Shown here: piece after piece, positions 24,492 through 33,238 of the stretch
Position numbering within the stretch: position 1 is the stretch's first letter
Layout: every line of letters begins with the position of its first letter
Source of the DNA: an uncultured Cohaesibacter sp.
Lineage (GTDB): Bacteria; Pseudomonadota; Alphaproteobacteria; Rhizobiales; Cohaesibacteraceae
Reading direction: 5' to 3'
Assembly (NCBI RefSeq): GCF_963678225.1
Contig: NZ_OY782764.1
Span: 62,001 to 126,000, forward strand
DNA length: 64,000 bases
Position numbers and translations under genes: made by a program
Notes under the pieces: generated by a model
The model's input: only the letters and a program-made list of their open reading frames with translations
What the model was told of the DNA's origin: nothing
Databases searched by the model: none

Positions 24492-24940
24492 CGGCTACTC
24501 CTATTTCCTCCGCTGTAGCACCTCAGGCCCCATAAAGTCCTATTCCAAAAGGATATCGGACTGGCCATCATTCTGACTGCATACAGTCGACCTATTTTTT
24601 CAATGTGCCGGCAATCAAAATCCACATTACGGTACAAACGAACCACCATTCGGTCAACCTGTATTAATGGCAACCCACACAACAAATTTCTCAAAAATGC
24701 TGTCAATTCACCGAATTTTACTAAGCCGCCCCAGAAAAAATCTTACAGTCAAAAACAAGAGCATCTCTTCAGTCCGAATTTACTAGCCTCCCGGCAAGAA
24801 TAGATACTAATTTAAACTTACGTATTTTCGCGCAAATTCAACACAAAACAAAAAACCGCCCAATGCATCCTGCGCATCGGACGGTTTCTAACCTGTCTAT
24901 CAATCGTCATTGGAGAGGAGAAGCCCCCCTCAGGCAAGCA
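24492..24940. promoter_or_regulatory. Noncoding region with shared 18-base motif and CYTH terminator
   Basis: AT-rich spacer. CACATTACGGTACAAACG (24623-24640) matches 16 of 18 bases of the motif at 22846-22863, in the same orientation relative to its operon. The rest up to 24850 shows no gene. The terminator of the CHAD-ParA-CYTH operon lies at 24851-24887. Confidence 0.5.
24851..24887 (-). terminator. Terminator of CHAD-ParA-CYTH operon
   Basis: The imperfect hairpin arms AAACCGCCCAATGC and GCGCATCGGACGGTTT are followed on the minus strand by TTTTTTG. It lies 54 bases after the CYTH stop. Confidence 0.8.
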
Positions 24941-25453
24941 TCAACGCTTCGGCATCCCCTTCACAGCCAGCGCCTTGTTCTTGTATCCCTTGTTGCTGGT
25001 CACATCTGCGCCAAACCAGTCCGGAGCCACAAAGCTGTTGGCCGCCTCAACGGACGGAAATTCCACTTCCACCAGCAGAAGCCCTTTCAGGCCACCGTGG
25101 AAGACATCCAACTCATAGTGAAGGCCATCCCCCAGCGCGCCAACATAGCGTGTTTTCTCGACCTGACGCCCCATCGTTGCCGGCCAGAAGCTTTCAAACT
25201 GCTCCGCACTTACGGCGACTTCGATTTCCTTGCGCTCCAGAGCACCATCAGATTTCAGCGTCATGAAATAGTTCGCAGTTCCACCGGCAGCCTTTTTGCG
25301 CAGCCTGATTTCAACGGAATCGTCTGAATGCGTCAGATACCCTTGCGCAACATCCACGCTCTCAAGACCAGCCAGATCGGGCAGCTCAGCCACCAGAAAC
25401 TTACGCTCGATCTCCAAAGCCGTGGGAGCCTCTTCAGCGACAGCCTTGTTCAT
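24941..25453 (-). CDS. CYTH-domain protein (triphosphate tunnel metalloenzyme)
   Basis: 170 residues, the length of a single-domain CYTH protein. The signature ExExK appears as LEIERKFLV near residue 13. Alternating charged strands characteristic of the tunnel follow: SVEIRLRKK near residue 46, NYFMTLKSD near residue 61, ERKEIEV near residue 73, EKTRYV near residue 98, YELDVFHGGLKGLLLVEVEF near residue 113. These enzymes hydrolyse tripolyphosphate or nucleoside triphosphates, or act as adenylate cyclases. Its ATG overlaps the ParA stop by one base (25453), so the two are co-translated, and a CHAD gene is upstream. CYTH and CHAD often occur together and both handle polyphosphate, so tripolyphosphatase is the likeliest activity. 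Confidence 0.9.
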   Translation of the reverse strand: MNKAVAEEAPTALEIERKFLVAELPDLAGLESVDVAQGYLTHSDDSVEIRLRKKAAGGTANYFMTLKSDGALERKEIEVAVSAEQFESFWPATMGRQVEKTRYVGALGDGLHYELDVFHGGLKGLLLVEVEFPSVEAANSFVAPDWFGADVTSNKGYKNKALAVKGMPKR

Positions 25454-26202
25454 TACAAATCCACCTTCTTTTTCACATCGCGATAGAGAGCCTTATAGGC
25501 CTTGGAAGCCGAACTCTTGGGAGCGCTCGCTAGAACCGGAGCCCGATGAATACCCATGCGCTCGATATCCGAAGCAAAGGGCACCTGAGCCGAGAGAAAC
25601 TGCTTCTTATACTGACCGGACAATTCGTCCATCAGATCTCCGTGCAGCGATTTGACTGACTGCACCATGGAAAAGAAGGCAGAGAGCTTCTTGAGCGGAA
25701 TCTTGTTGACCTGGAAGAAGTCGACCAGCTGCTCAAAGGTCCTTTGAGACAAGGTCGTGGGAATGACCGGCACCAGAATGACATCGGAAGCCTTGAAGAC
25801 GCTTTCAGAAAGCGTCGAGATATTAGGCGGGCAATCGAGCAGAATGACGTCATAGTCTTTTTTGACCGTCTTTAGCGCCTTCTTCAATCGCGACCGGCTG
25901 TTTCTCATGCGTGCCAAAAACACATCGAAATTCCGAAAGGTCATATTTGCTGGCAAAATATCGAGATTGTCGTAGTTGCTGCCCCGAATGGACTTGGTAA
26001 ACCGCTCCACATCCTTGAAAAAGCGTTCGTCCGTCAGCTTCTTGGAAGGTTTGACGCGAAAATAAAAGCTCGAGGCCCCCTGAGGGTCCAGATCACAAAG
26101 CAGCACCTTCTTGCCTGCATCTGCCAAAGCGTAAGCCAGATTGACCGATGTTGCCGTTTTGCCAACCCCGCCCTTGTTTGAATAACAGGCGATGATCTTC
26201 AT
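25453..26202 (-). CDS. ParA/MinD-family ATPase in a CHAD-CYTH operon
   Basis: 249 residues. The deviant Walker A CYSNKGGVGKTATSVNLAYA with the signature Lys is near residue 6, LLCDLDPQGASS near residue 34 and Walker B VILLDCPPNISTL near residue 120. There is no N-terminal helix-turn-helix, no parB gene next to it and no rep genes, so it is not an obvious plasmid or chromosome partition protein. Its start overlaps the CHAD stop (ATGA, 26199-26202) and its stop overlaps the CYTH start. Orphan ParA-type ATPases of this kind position protein complexes or granules along the nucleoid; here the neighbours suggest a polyphosphate-related cargo. The basic C-terminus (KALYRDVKKKVDL) could contact DNA. 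Confidence 0.88.
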   Translation of the reverse strand: MKIIACYSNKGGVGKTATSVNLAYALADAGKKVLLCDLDPQGASSFYFRVKPSKKLTDERFFKDVERFTKSIRGSNYDNLDILPANMTFRNFDVFLARMRNSRSRLKKALKTVKKDYDVILLDCPPNISTLSESVFKASDVILVPVIPTTLSQRTFEQLVDFFQVNKIPLKKLSAFFSMVQSVKSLHGDLMDELSGQYKKQFLSAQVPFASDIERMGIHRAPVLASAPKSSASKAYKALYRDVKKKVDL

Positions 26203-27791
26203 TCTTCCCCCTCCCGCATTTTGAACAGCGTCCTGAAGGTCTGCTGGGTCACTTCGCTGTCAAATCGCGCAAAATTCTCAACCACATGCGCTCTTTCATA
26301 GGCCTGCCGCTGATGCAGAATGGCAATCAGAGCCCCCACGCTCTTGGCCACTTTCATCTGTGTTGCCTTGTTGCGGAACTTGTGGCTTTCAAGGAAACCA
26401 GACAAGGACTCGATCTGCACCGAACAGTCGTTAAACGCCCCCAGATTGTCCTGCAAGCGTTTCATCGGCTTGATCAGCTGCTTGATATCCTTGCGCGGAA
26501 ACAAGGGAGCAAAAAACTCCATCAAATACCGTAGCTTCTTGCAATGAATACGCAGCTCATGCACATCTTCATCGTCACTCTGGGCAGTTATGCCCCTGGC
26601 AATCTTGCAAATCTTGCGATAACGCTTCCAAATGAGCTGACAGGCATACTCATGCGCGCCCAAATTGCTGTTGGGCCCTCTTTCCAGCCGCTCCGGCACG
26701 GTTAGCAAATCCGAAAGCGCCTGCATTTCCGCCTGATAGGCGTCGCTGATCAGGTGGTCAGCGAGCTCGACACCGGCCTCTTCCCGATCCCGCAGAAACA
26801 GCGCAAACATCTCCTTGAGGCCACCATGCAAGGCTTCAGGGATGAGCTCAAAGAAATCCTGTTTTTCCAGCAGATAGACATCCAGATCCCTGAGTGTGCC
26901 TGTCTTTGCCATAAGAGCGGAAAAACGCCTTTTCAGATCCTGTGTCTGCTGTTCGGAATAAACACCCTTGAACAGACTGATCACTGAGCGGATCTTGCGC
27001 AGGGCGATGCGGTAGTCATGCAGGAATTCGGTGTCGATATCGTTGACGATACCTTTCTCGTTCACCCGGGCCGCAGGCAGATAAGCGGCCATGATGTCGG
27101 TCGCCACGTCAAAAGCGGGTTCATCCTCGCCGATCGTGATCTCCGGCTTGAGCACACCGGTGGGAAAGCCCATACAAAGGCCCGAGAGGAACGTTTCCAG
27201 CCCCTCTTCACCGCCACCCAGATCAATGAGCTTATCGTGCAGCCGCACAAGGGCCTTTTCATAGCCACGCACCGGACGCAAAAAGGCGATCAGTCCATTG
27301 GCTCCACCGACCATACGCGTCTCGATAAACTGCACCTTGATGTGGATCTTGCCCTCGTCATCCACCAGCGCCATTTGCGAGAAGCAGCATTGCAGACGAC
27401 AGATGGGCATGAGCGCACGCAGACGTGGCAATCCCTTCAGGGCCGTGCGCACCGGTCCCTTGCGCAAATCGCGCACAAAGCCCCCGTCTGCTGAGCCCTT
27501 TTGCGTTATCAGAGCCCCGTCCTTGTCGAGCAATTGCAAGCGCCCTTCGCTCGCAAGCAGCAGGCGCCCCGAGCGTGTCAGCGGCAGGGGAAACATATCA
27601 AGCAAAGTGGCATCCACCGGATCCGTCTGCTCTGACAAGACCGGGCGCAATTTGCCAAAATCTACGTCACTCAAACAATCCAGAGAACGGTTCGGAATAA
27701 GGAGTAAATGATCATCTGTCTCAGCCATGGCATATATAGTTTCACGGAACAACAACTGGCGCAAGGCGGCAGACAAGCGCACAATGTGCAT
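26199..27791 (-). CDS. CHAD-domain protein with an extra N-terminal half
   Basis: 530 residues. The C-terminal ~280 residues form a CHAD helical bundle, recognised by two related blocks: HDYRIALRKIRSVISLFKGV near residue 259 and VHELRIHCKKLRYLMEFFAP near residue 406, each with the conserved His and basic residues that bind polyphosphate. LKRRFSALMAKTGTLRDLDVYL lies near residue 288. The N-terminal ~220 residues contain no ExExK CYTH motif and are unassigned. They include beta-strand-like stretches (KIHIKVQFIETRMVGG) that could be a degenerate CYTH-like barrel. The start is ATG 27791 (GAGGAA directly adjacent) or ATG 27728. First gene of the CHAD-ParA-CYTH operon. CHAD proteins associate with polyphosphate granules in other bacteria. 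Confidence 0.85.
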   Translation of the reverse strand: MHIVRLSAALRQLLFRETIYAMAETDDHLLLIPNRSLDCLSDVDFGKLRPVLSEQTDPVDATLLDMFPLPLTRSGRLLLASEGRLQLLDKDGALITQKGSADGGFVRDLRKGPVRTALKGLPRLRALMPICRLQCCFSQMALVDDEGKIHIKVQFIETRMVGGANGLIAFLRPVRGYEKALVRLHDKLIDLGGGEEGLETFLSGLCMGFPTGVLKPEITIGEDEPAFDVATDIMAAYLPAARVNEKGIVNDIDTEFLHDYRIALRKIRSVISLFKGVYSEQQTQDLKRRFSALMAKTGTLRDLDVYLLEKQDFFELIPEALHGGLKEMFALFLRDREEAGVELADHLISDAYQAEMQALSDLLTVPERLERGPNSNLGAHEYACQLIWKRYRKICKIARGITAQSDDEDVHELRIHCKKLRYLMEFFAPLFPRKDIKQLIKPMKRLQDNLGAFNDCSVQIESLSGFLESHKFRNKATQMKVAKSVGALIAILHQRQAYERAHVVENFARFDSEVTQQTFRTLFKMREGEE

Positions 27792-27856
27792 TTCCTCAGA
27801 AACCTACACGTGCACACAAAATAGTATGCCCACCCCGTCGACCTTCATCGACACAT

Positions 27857-27888
27857 ACAAAAACACCCGACAAAACCGCCGGGTGCCA
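27857..27888 (-). terminator. Terminator of gal operon
   Basis: The arms CACCCG (27864-27869) and CGGGTG (27880-27885) are followed on the minus strand by TTTTTGTA. It lies 65 bases after the galK stop. Confidence 0.75.
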
Positions 27889-27952
27889 TCATTGTTCAGA
27901 TGGTGAACCGTTCCCCACTAGAATCACTTGCGCGACGAGAGAGCCACCCCGC

Positions 27953-29062
27953 TCAAGTCACAGCAAGAATGGATGTCTTTTCGAAACGATCCAAAATGCG
28001 CTGATTGAAGGCATCAACCTGATCTTTCTCCAACAGAGCCACCACAGAGCCACCCCAGCCACCGCCGGTCTGCCGCGCACCAAGCGCACCGAAGGAAAGA
28101 GCCGCTTCGACAATTGCATCGGTCTCATCAACCGTGATCTGGTAATCATCTTTCTGGGAGAGGTGGCTTGCCACCATCAGCTTGCCAAAGAAAGCCATAT
28201 CGTGATTGCGCAACGCCACAACGCCATCCAGCACATGCTTGTTATCATTGATAATATGCCGCGCCCTGCGATTGAGAGGCTCTGAAATCCCGTTGATGCG
28301 GTCCAGATCACCAACACCCAGATCGCTGAGCATTTCCACATTGAGCGCCTTGCACGCCGCCTGACATTCCGCCACGCGGGTTGCATATCCGTCTTCCCCG
28401 CCATCAACCAGCTGATGGCTGACGCCGGATGCAATGATAACGAAGGCAAAGTCCGGCGATGTTTCCACCAGCTCATAATCAAGCGTACGGGTATTGAGGA
28501 ACATCGCCACACCCGGATCACCGACGGAAGAGGCGAACTGGTCCATGATACCACAAGGCATGCCGACAAACTCATTCTCCACCGCCCGCGCCTTGACGGC
28601 CACGTCAACAGAACTCATGGTGCGCCCAAAGAGCGCAAGGGCTGCCTTGATCGACACGACCTCGAGTGCGGCCGAGCTGGAAAGCCCTGCCCCCATGGGA
28701 AGAGTGGTTTCAAGCGCCACGCGCAGTCCCGTCGCGGCCACATCCTCATAGGCCACAGCCTTCAGGCACCCCAACAGATAGTCAGACCAACGCCCTTCGC
28801 GGCCATCCTCTATGGTCCGCACCTCGGTTTGATCGAACGTATCCGAATAGGCCTCAATCACACCGGGTTTGTCACCCTTGCCAAGAGCGATGGACACGCC
28901 CAGACCTCGCAAGGCCATGGGCAATACAAAACCACCATTATAATCGGTATGTTCCCCAAGCAGATTGACCCGACCGGGCGAATAGGCCACCACGCCGGGC
29001 GCCTGTCCAAAATGCTTTTCAAACGCGGCCTTGACCGATGCCGTCTCTTTTTCTTCCGTCAT
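27953..29062 (-). CDS. galK: Galactokinase
   Basis: GHMP kinase of 369 residues that phosphorylates galactose at C1. The galactokinase signature GRVNLLGEHTDYNGGFVLPM is near residue 30, the ATP-binding LPMGAGLSSSAALEV near residue 120, MPCGIMDQFAS with the catalytic Asp near residue 167 and GARQTGGGWGGSVVAL near residue 329. It is the third gene of galE-galT-galK on the minus strand, 9 bases after galT, and completes the Leloir pathway. The next element is the operon terminator. Confidence 0.96.
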   Translation of the reverse strand: MTEEKETASVKAAFEKHFGQAPGVVAYSPGRVNLLGEHTDYNGGFVLPMALRGLGVSIALGKGDKPGVIEAYSDTFDQTEVRTIEDGREGRWSDYLLGCLKAVAYEDVAATGLRVALETTLPMGAGLSSSAALEVVSIKAALALFGRTMSSVDVAVKARAVENEFVGMPCGIMDQFASSVGDPGVAMFLNTRTLDYELVETSPDFAFVIIASGVSHQLVDGGEDGYATRVAECQAACKALNVEMLSDLGVGDLDRINGISEPLNRRARHIINDNKHVLDGVVALRNHDMAFFGKLMVASHLSQKDDYQITVDETDAIVEAALSFGALGARQTGGGWGGSVVALLEKDQVDAFNQRILDRFEKTSILAVT

Positions 29063-29071
29063 GCATCCCCC

Positions 29072-30118
29072 CTACTTTACTGACTTATAATGAATATCGG
29101 ACAAGGACCGCAAACGCTCCGCTGCACTTTCAGCGGTCAAATCGCGCTGGGCTTCCGAGAGCATTTCATAGCCAACCATGAATTTGCGCACTGTGGCAGA
29201 GCGCAGCAGCGGCGGATAGAAATGCGCATGCAATTGCCAGTGATCGAACTTGCCCTGTCGAGTCGGAGCCCCATGCCACCCCATCGTATAGGGGAATTCG
29301 GTCTCAAACAGATTGTCATATCTGGTGCATAGACCCTTGAGCGCATCGGCCAAGCTGTTCCGTTCCGAGTCTGTCAGATCCGGCAGGCGCAAAACGTGGC
29401 GTTTTGGCATGAGCAACGTCTCGAAAGGCCATGTCGCCCACCAGGGCACCACGGCGATCCAGTCATCATTCTCGACAACCACTCGCTCGCCTTTGCGCGC
29501 CTCATCCGCCGCATAGCGGACCAGAAGAACCTCACCATTCTCGGCCAGAAAGCGCGCTTGATTGCTGTCCTCAACGGCAACTTCGTTGGGCAGGAAATCC
29601 GAGGCCCAGATCTGGCCATGAGGATGGGGCTGCGAACAGCCCATCACGGCACCCTTATTTTCAAAAACGGCGACCCAGTCATACTTCGTCCCCAGATCAA
29701 CGATCTGATCGGCCCATGTATCCACCACCTTGCGAATGTCGGTGACTTCCAGCTCGGGCAAGGTAAGATCATGCCGCTCGGAAAAGCACATCACGCGCGC
29801 CGTGCCACGCACAGTTTCCGCGCGAAACAGCGGATCGCCTGAGGTTCCTCCCGCTGGCGTATCTTCCAGCAAAGCAGGAAAGTCGTTTGGAAAGACGAAC
29901 GGCCCCTTATAATCGGGATTCACCGCTCCCGAGTTCCGCTCATTGCCCGCACAGAGATAGCAATTGGGGTCGTGTCGCGGCTTCTCCACGATCACGACCT
30001 TTTCCTGCTGCCCCTGCCAAGGGCGTTTGTTGCGATGAGGTGAAACAAGCACCCACTCTCCCTTGAGCGGGTTATATCGGCGATGCGGAGCATCTGTGGG
30101 TACAGTTTCTTCAGCCAT
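29072..30118 (-). CDS. galT: Galactose-1-phosphate uridylyltransferase
   Basis: 348 residues from ATG 30118, chosen because AGGAGG lies seven bases upstream; an in-frame GTG at 30133 lacks a site and would overlap galE. HIT-superfamily nucleotidyltransferase exchanging UMP between UDP-glucose and galactose-1-P. The zinc site begins with [18 protein letters not shown] near residue 49, the active-site triad is in [20 protein letters not shown] near residue 155, and WHGAPTR with [11 protein letters not shown] is near residues 280-300. It sits between galE and galK in the expected order. Confidence 0.96.
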   Translation of the reverse strand: MAEETVPTDAPHRRYNPLKGEWVLVSPHRNKRPWQGQQEKVVIVEKPRHDPNCYLCAGNERNSGAVNPDYKGPFVFPNDFPALLEDTPAGGTSGDPLFRAETVRGTARVMCFSERHDLTLPELEVTDIRKVVDTWADQIVDLGTKYDWVAVFENKGAVMGCSQPHPHGQIWASDFLPNEVAVEDSNQARFLAENGEVLLVRYAADEARKGERVVVENDDWIAVVPWWATWPFETLLMPKRHVLRLPDLTDSERNSLADALKGLCTRYDNLFETEFPYTMGWHGAPTRQGKFDHWQLHAHFYPPLLRSATVRKFMVGYEMLSEAQRDLTAESAAERLRSLSDIHYKSVK

Positions 30119-30132
30119 CAAGGGCCTCCTCA

Positions 30133-31131
30133 CTATTTGCCGGCAAAGGGACCATATTTGGGCTCATGGTGCCAACGCCAGGCCGTTTCAATGATTGTTT
30201 CGAGCGCGTCAAATTTTGGCTTCCAGCCCAGCTCGGTTTTGGCGCGTGTGCTGTCGGCCACCAAGGTCGCAGAATCCCCGGCGCGGCGCGGCGCCATGTC
30301 ATAAGGAATGGGGCGATTGGTCAGCCGCTTGGCGGTCTGGATGACCTCAAGGTTGGTAAAGCCGTTGCCGTTGCCAAGATTGAAGCGATGGGCACCCTCG
30401 TGGGTATCCATATAATCGAGCGCCAACAGATGGGCCGAGGCAAGATCAAGCACATGGATATAGTCGCGGATGCAGGTCCCGTCGCGGGTTTCATAATCGC
30501 TGCCAAAGACAGAAAGTTTCTCGCGAATACCAAGCGCTGTCAGCAGAACCAGCGGCACCAGATGCGTTTCCGGACTATGCGCTTCTCCGATCAAGCCATT
30601 GGGATGCGCACCAGCAGCATTGAAATAGCGCAAGGCAACCGAGCGAACACCGTAAGCGGTTGCCATATCGGAGAGCACCTGCTCAACCATGCGCTTGGAC
30701 CAGCCATAAGGGTTGATCGGTCCCAGCGGGTGGGTTTCGTCGATCAAGTCACGTTGCGGATTGCCAAACACGGCGGCCGTAGAAGAGAAGACAATGCGAT
30801 CAACACCCGCCTTGCGCATGGCGTCGAGCAGATTGAGCGTACCAGTAACGTTGTTGCGGTAGTAGAGATCAGGCATTTCGACCGATTCCCCCACGGCAAT
30901 CAGTGCTGCAAAATGGATAACAGCATCCACCTTATGCTTTTTGAAAACAGCATCGAGATCCTGAGGGTTCAGAAGATCACCGCGCTCCAAGGTAACGCCA
31001 GCGATGGCCTCGACATGGCCCGAGGACAAATTATCAAAAACAACGACATCATGCCCGGCTTCCAGCAAAAGCTGAACCATATGGGAGCCAATATAGCCAG
31101 CCCCACCGCACACCAAAATATTCCGCTTCAT
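30133..31131 (-). CDS. galE: UDP-glucose 4-epimerase
   Basis: 332 residues from ATG 31131, which has a GGGAG site and puts the Rossmann motif ([13 protein letters not shown]) at residue 5 as in the family; a longer in-frame reading exists upstream. Extended SDR enzyme interconverting UDP-galactose and UDP-glucose with bound NAD. Catalytic Tyr and Lys are in [12 protein letters not shown] near residue 149, the Ser/Thr in [10 protein letters not shown] near residue 122. C-terminal sugar-binding motif near residue 210 ([16 protein letters not shown]). First gene of the gal operon, divergent from the LacI-type regulator. Confidence 0.96.
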   Translation of the reverse strand: MKRNILVCGGAGYIGSHMVQLLLEAGHDVVVFDNLSSGHVEAIAGVTLERGDLLNPQDLDAVFKKHKVDAVIHFAALIAVGESVEMPDLYYRNNVTGTLNLLDAMRKAGVDRIVFSSTAAVFGNPQRDLIDETHPLGPINPYGWSKRMVEQVLSDMATAYGVRSVALRYFNAAGAHPNGLIGEAHSPETHLVPLVLLTALGIREKLSVFGSDYETRDGTCIRDYIHVLDLASAHLLALDYMDTHEGAHRFNLGNGNGFTNLEVIQTAKRLTNRPIPYDMAPRRAGDSATLVADSTRAKTELGWKPKFDALETIIETAWRWHHEPKYGPFAGK

Positions 31132-31387
31132 ATTTCCACTCCCAGTAGCAAACTCGCCCAAAGGCTGCATCGCAATTCAATGGTTATAACACCGAGCGTT
31201 AAAACACATTTTCGGCAGTTACTGAAGTGTAGCCCATAAATTGACACAAGTAAATATTTACTAGATAATTATCTTGCACAAAAATCAAAGGAGTTTTCAA
31301 TCAAAACCGATTGATCGATCTACCCTTCCCTTGGAGGGTATAGTGTGGTTCAAAACAGCTAAGGGCAAGACAACAAGGAGCGACGGC
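31132..31387. promoter_or_regulatory. Divergent galE / LacI-type regulator promoter region
   Basis: The 256-base spacer contains the perfect 14-base palindrome AGTAAATATTTACT (31249-31262), close to AT-rich promoter-like sequence. A dimeric site midway between divergent genes is the expected operator position for the LacI-type regulator. It lacks the central CG of most LacI operators, so assignment is tentative. Confidence 0.45.
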
Positions 31388-32398
31388 ATGGCAACCATCA
31401 AGGACATCGCAGACCGCGTGGGCGTATCGCCAACGACAGTTTCCCGCGTCCTCAATTATGACGCCAGCCTTTCCGTCTCAGAAGAAAAGCGCCGACAGAT
31501 CATCGAGACGGCGCAAGATCTCGACTATGCCACACCGCGCATGCGGGCAAAGAAGAAGCAGATGAGCGGCGGCGCAAGCAACGCGCGGGTAACTCTGCTC
31601 CACACCCTTGATGCCACAGAAGAACTGGCCGACCCCTATTTCATCACCATCCGCCACAGCATAGAAAAGCATTTATCTCAAGCAGATCTCAAAATTGATC
31701 ACCGCTGCAGCCAGCTTGACGATCTGCCCAAAGGCTTCCCCAAGAAAGGCGATGCCATTCTGGTGGTCGGCCCCCATGGACACAAGACAATTGATCATCT
31801 GGCGGAAACGGGTGTTCCTGTTGTTTGCGTTGACTTCCCGCCAGACAGGACAGATGTTGATTGCGTATTCCCGGATCTGGAACAGGCCACCGCCAATCTG
31901 CTCGACGCACTGTGGCAAAAGGGCTTTCGCAAATATGGCTTCATTGGCGCCCTCTCTGGCGAAGAGAACCCGCGCCGCCCCTATCCGGATTTGCGCAGCC
32001 GCACCTTCATGCAGTGGTTCAAGGCACGCGGGTTGGAAGCTCCAGCCAATGTGCGATTTGAACGCCTCACCCCGATGAGCGGCTTCGAACTCGCGCGCCA
32101 ATTGCTAGACACTGAAGACCGCCCGGAAATCATCATCGCAGCCAACGATACCATGGCCATTGGCGCTCTTCAGGCCGCCAGCAGCCTTAACCTGCATGTG
32201 CCCAAAGATGTGCGCATCGTCGGGTTCAACGACATCCCCGCCGCCGGCCTTATTTCTCCGGGCCTGACAACTGTTGCCATTCCTGCCGAAGACATCGGAA
32301 AGGCCGCGGTTGACCTTTTGCTTGAGCGCCTTTCGGGCCGCAGCTTTTCCAAAAAGATCATTCTGGGCACAAAGATTCGCTGGCGCGAAAGCTGCTGA
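31388..32398 (+). CDS. LacI/GalR-family transcriptional regulator (EbgR-like)
   Basis: 336 residues from ATG 31388 with an AAGGAG site; upstream in-frame codons are probably untranslated. Helix-turn-helix and hinge helix at the N-terminus: ATIKDIADRVGVSPTTVSRV then LNYDASLSVSEEKRR. The periplasmic-binding-protein-like core follows: DPYFITIRHSIEKHL near residue 84, AILVVGPHGH near residue 122, FIGALSGEENPRRPY near residue 185, IIIAANDTMAIGALQA near residue 247 and VGFNDIPAAGLISPGLTTV near residue 278. The arrangement is close to E. coli EbgR as I recall it. Divergent from galETK, so the likely inducer is galactose or a beta-galactoside and the likely target is the gal operon. Confidence 0.9.
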   Translation: MATIKDIADRVGVSPTTVSRVLNYDASLSVSEEKRRQIIETAQDLDYATPRMRAKKKQMSGGASNARVTLLHTLDATEELADPYFITIRHSIEKHLSQADLKIDHRCSQLDDLPKGFPKKGDAILVVGPHGHKTIDHLAETGVPVVCVDFPPDRTDVDCVFPDLEQATANLLDALWQKGFRKYGFIGALSGEENPRRPYPDLRSRTFMQWFKARGLEAPANVRFERLTPMSGFELARQLLDTEDRPEIIIAANDTMAIGALQAASSLNLHVPKDVRIVGFNDIPAAGLISPGLTTVAIPAEDIGKAAVDLLLERLSGRSFSKKIILGTKIRWRESC

Positions 32399-32427
32399 GC
32401 CCGCATGCATTGCCGTAAGCGCCCAAT

Positions 32428-32455
32428 AAAAAAGCAGGAGCCAACCGAAGCCTGC
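32428..32455 (-). terminator. Terminator of pyrC-pyrE operon
   Basis: The arms GCAGG (32434-32438) and CCTGC (32451-32455) with a pyrimidine-rich loop are followed on the minus strand by TTTTTTATT. It lies 35 bases after the pyrE stop. Confidence 0.7.
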
Positions 32456-32489
32456 CCCTGCCCTTGAAATCGAAATATATTAGCGCGCC

Positions 32490-33200
32490 TTAGCTTTTTT
32501 CAGGCACTGCCGTAATCTCAGTAGCGCCACCATGTTCACCAGACCATTTCAGAGGCTCATTCAGGAAGCTCTCAACACTGTCCAGTGTCTTGGTGTCGAA
32601 ATAATTCTGCTTCTTGGCGACCGCCAGAACGTCGTGCCATGTGGCCAGATAATGCAGATTGAGATCGATTTTCTTCATATTTTCCAGCGCTTCGGGGAAG
32701 ATGTCGTAATAGAAGAGAACGATCGTGTCGTGCACCTCGGCCTCAGCTTTGCGCATGGCTTCCACAAAGTTGATCTTGCTGCCGCCATCCGTGGTCAGGT
32801 CCTCCACGAGAAGAGCGCGTTTGCCAGCAATCGGAGCGCCTTCGATCTGTGCGTCGCGACCATAGCCTTTTGGTTTCTTGCGCACATAGTTCATTGGCAG
32901 AGCCAGCTTGTCCGCGATCCATGCAGCGAAAGGAATACCGGCCGTTTCACCACCAACAACAGCATCAATCTTCTCAAAGCCGATATCGCGCATGATCGTC
33001 GCGGCGCAAAATTCCATCAGCGCATTGCGAATGCGCGGGTAGGAGATCAGCTTGCGGCAATCGATATAGGTGGCGCTCGCCAAACCGGACGCCAGCATGA
33101 AGGGCTCTTCGGGACGGAAGTGCACCGCATTGACCTCCAGCAACATCTGTGCGGTCAACTCGGCCATTAGCGCGCGATCAGGGAAAGAAGAAGTAATCAT
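32490..33200 (-). CDS. pyrE: Orotate phosphoribosyltransferase
   Basis: 236 residues from ATG 33200 (AGGA site). A longer reading from a TTG at 33242 would run into pyrC. Converts orotate and PRPP to OMP in pyrimidine synthesis. The PRPP-binding loop reads [20 protein letters not shown] near residue 128, [20 protein letters not shown] is near residue 35, and the catalytic loop Lys/Arg are in [17 protein letters not shown] near residue 105. Follows pyrC closely on the minus strand. A C-terminal tail of ~45 residues beyond the core is typical of the alphaproteobacterial form. Confidence 0.95.
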   Translation of the reverse strand: MITSSFPDRALMAELTAQMLLEVNAVHFRPEEPFMLASGLASATYIDCRKLISYPRIRNALMEFCAATIMRDIGFEKIDAVVGGETAGIPFAAWIADKLALPMNYVRKKPKGYGRDAQIEGAPIAGKRALLVEDLTTDGGSKINFVEAMRKAEAEVHDTIVLFYYDIFPEALENMKKIDLNLHYLATWHDVLAVAKKQNYFDTKTLDSVESFLNEPLKWSGEHGGATEITAVPEKS

Positions 33201-33238
33201 CAGGGCATCCTTTGGAAGGTGCGAGCCGAATAAACGGC

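Noticed and set aside
25453..26202. ParA as evidence of a plasmid or chromosome partition locus
   Set aside because: No parB, parS-like repeats, rep gene or gidAB neighbours; the gene is coupled to CHAD and CYTH instead.
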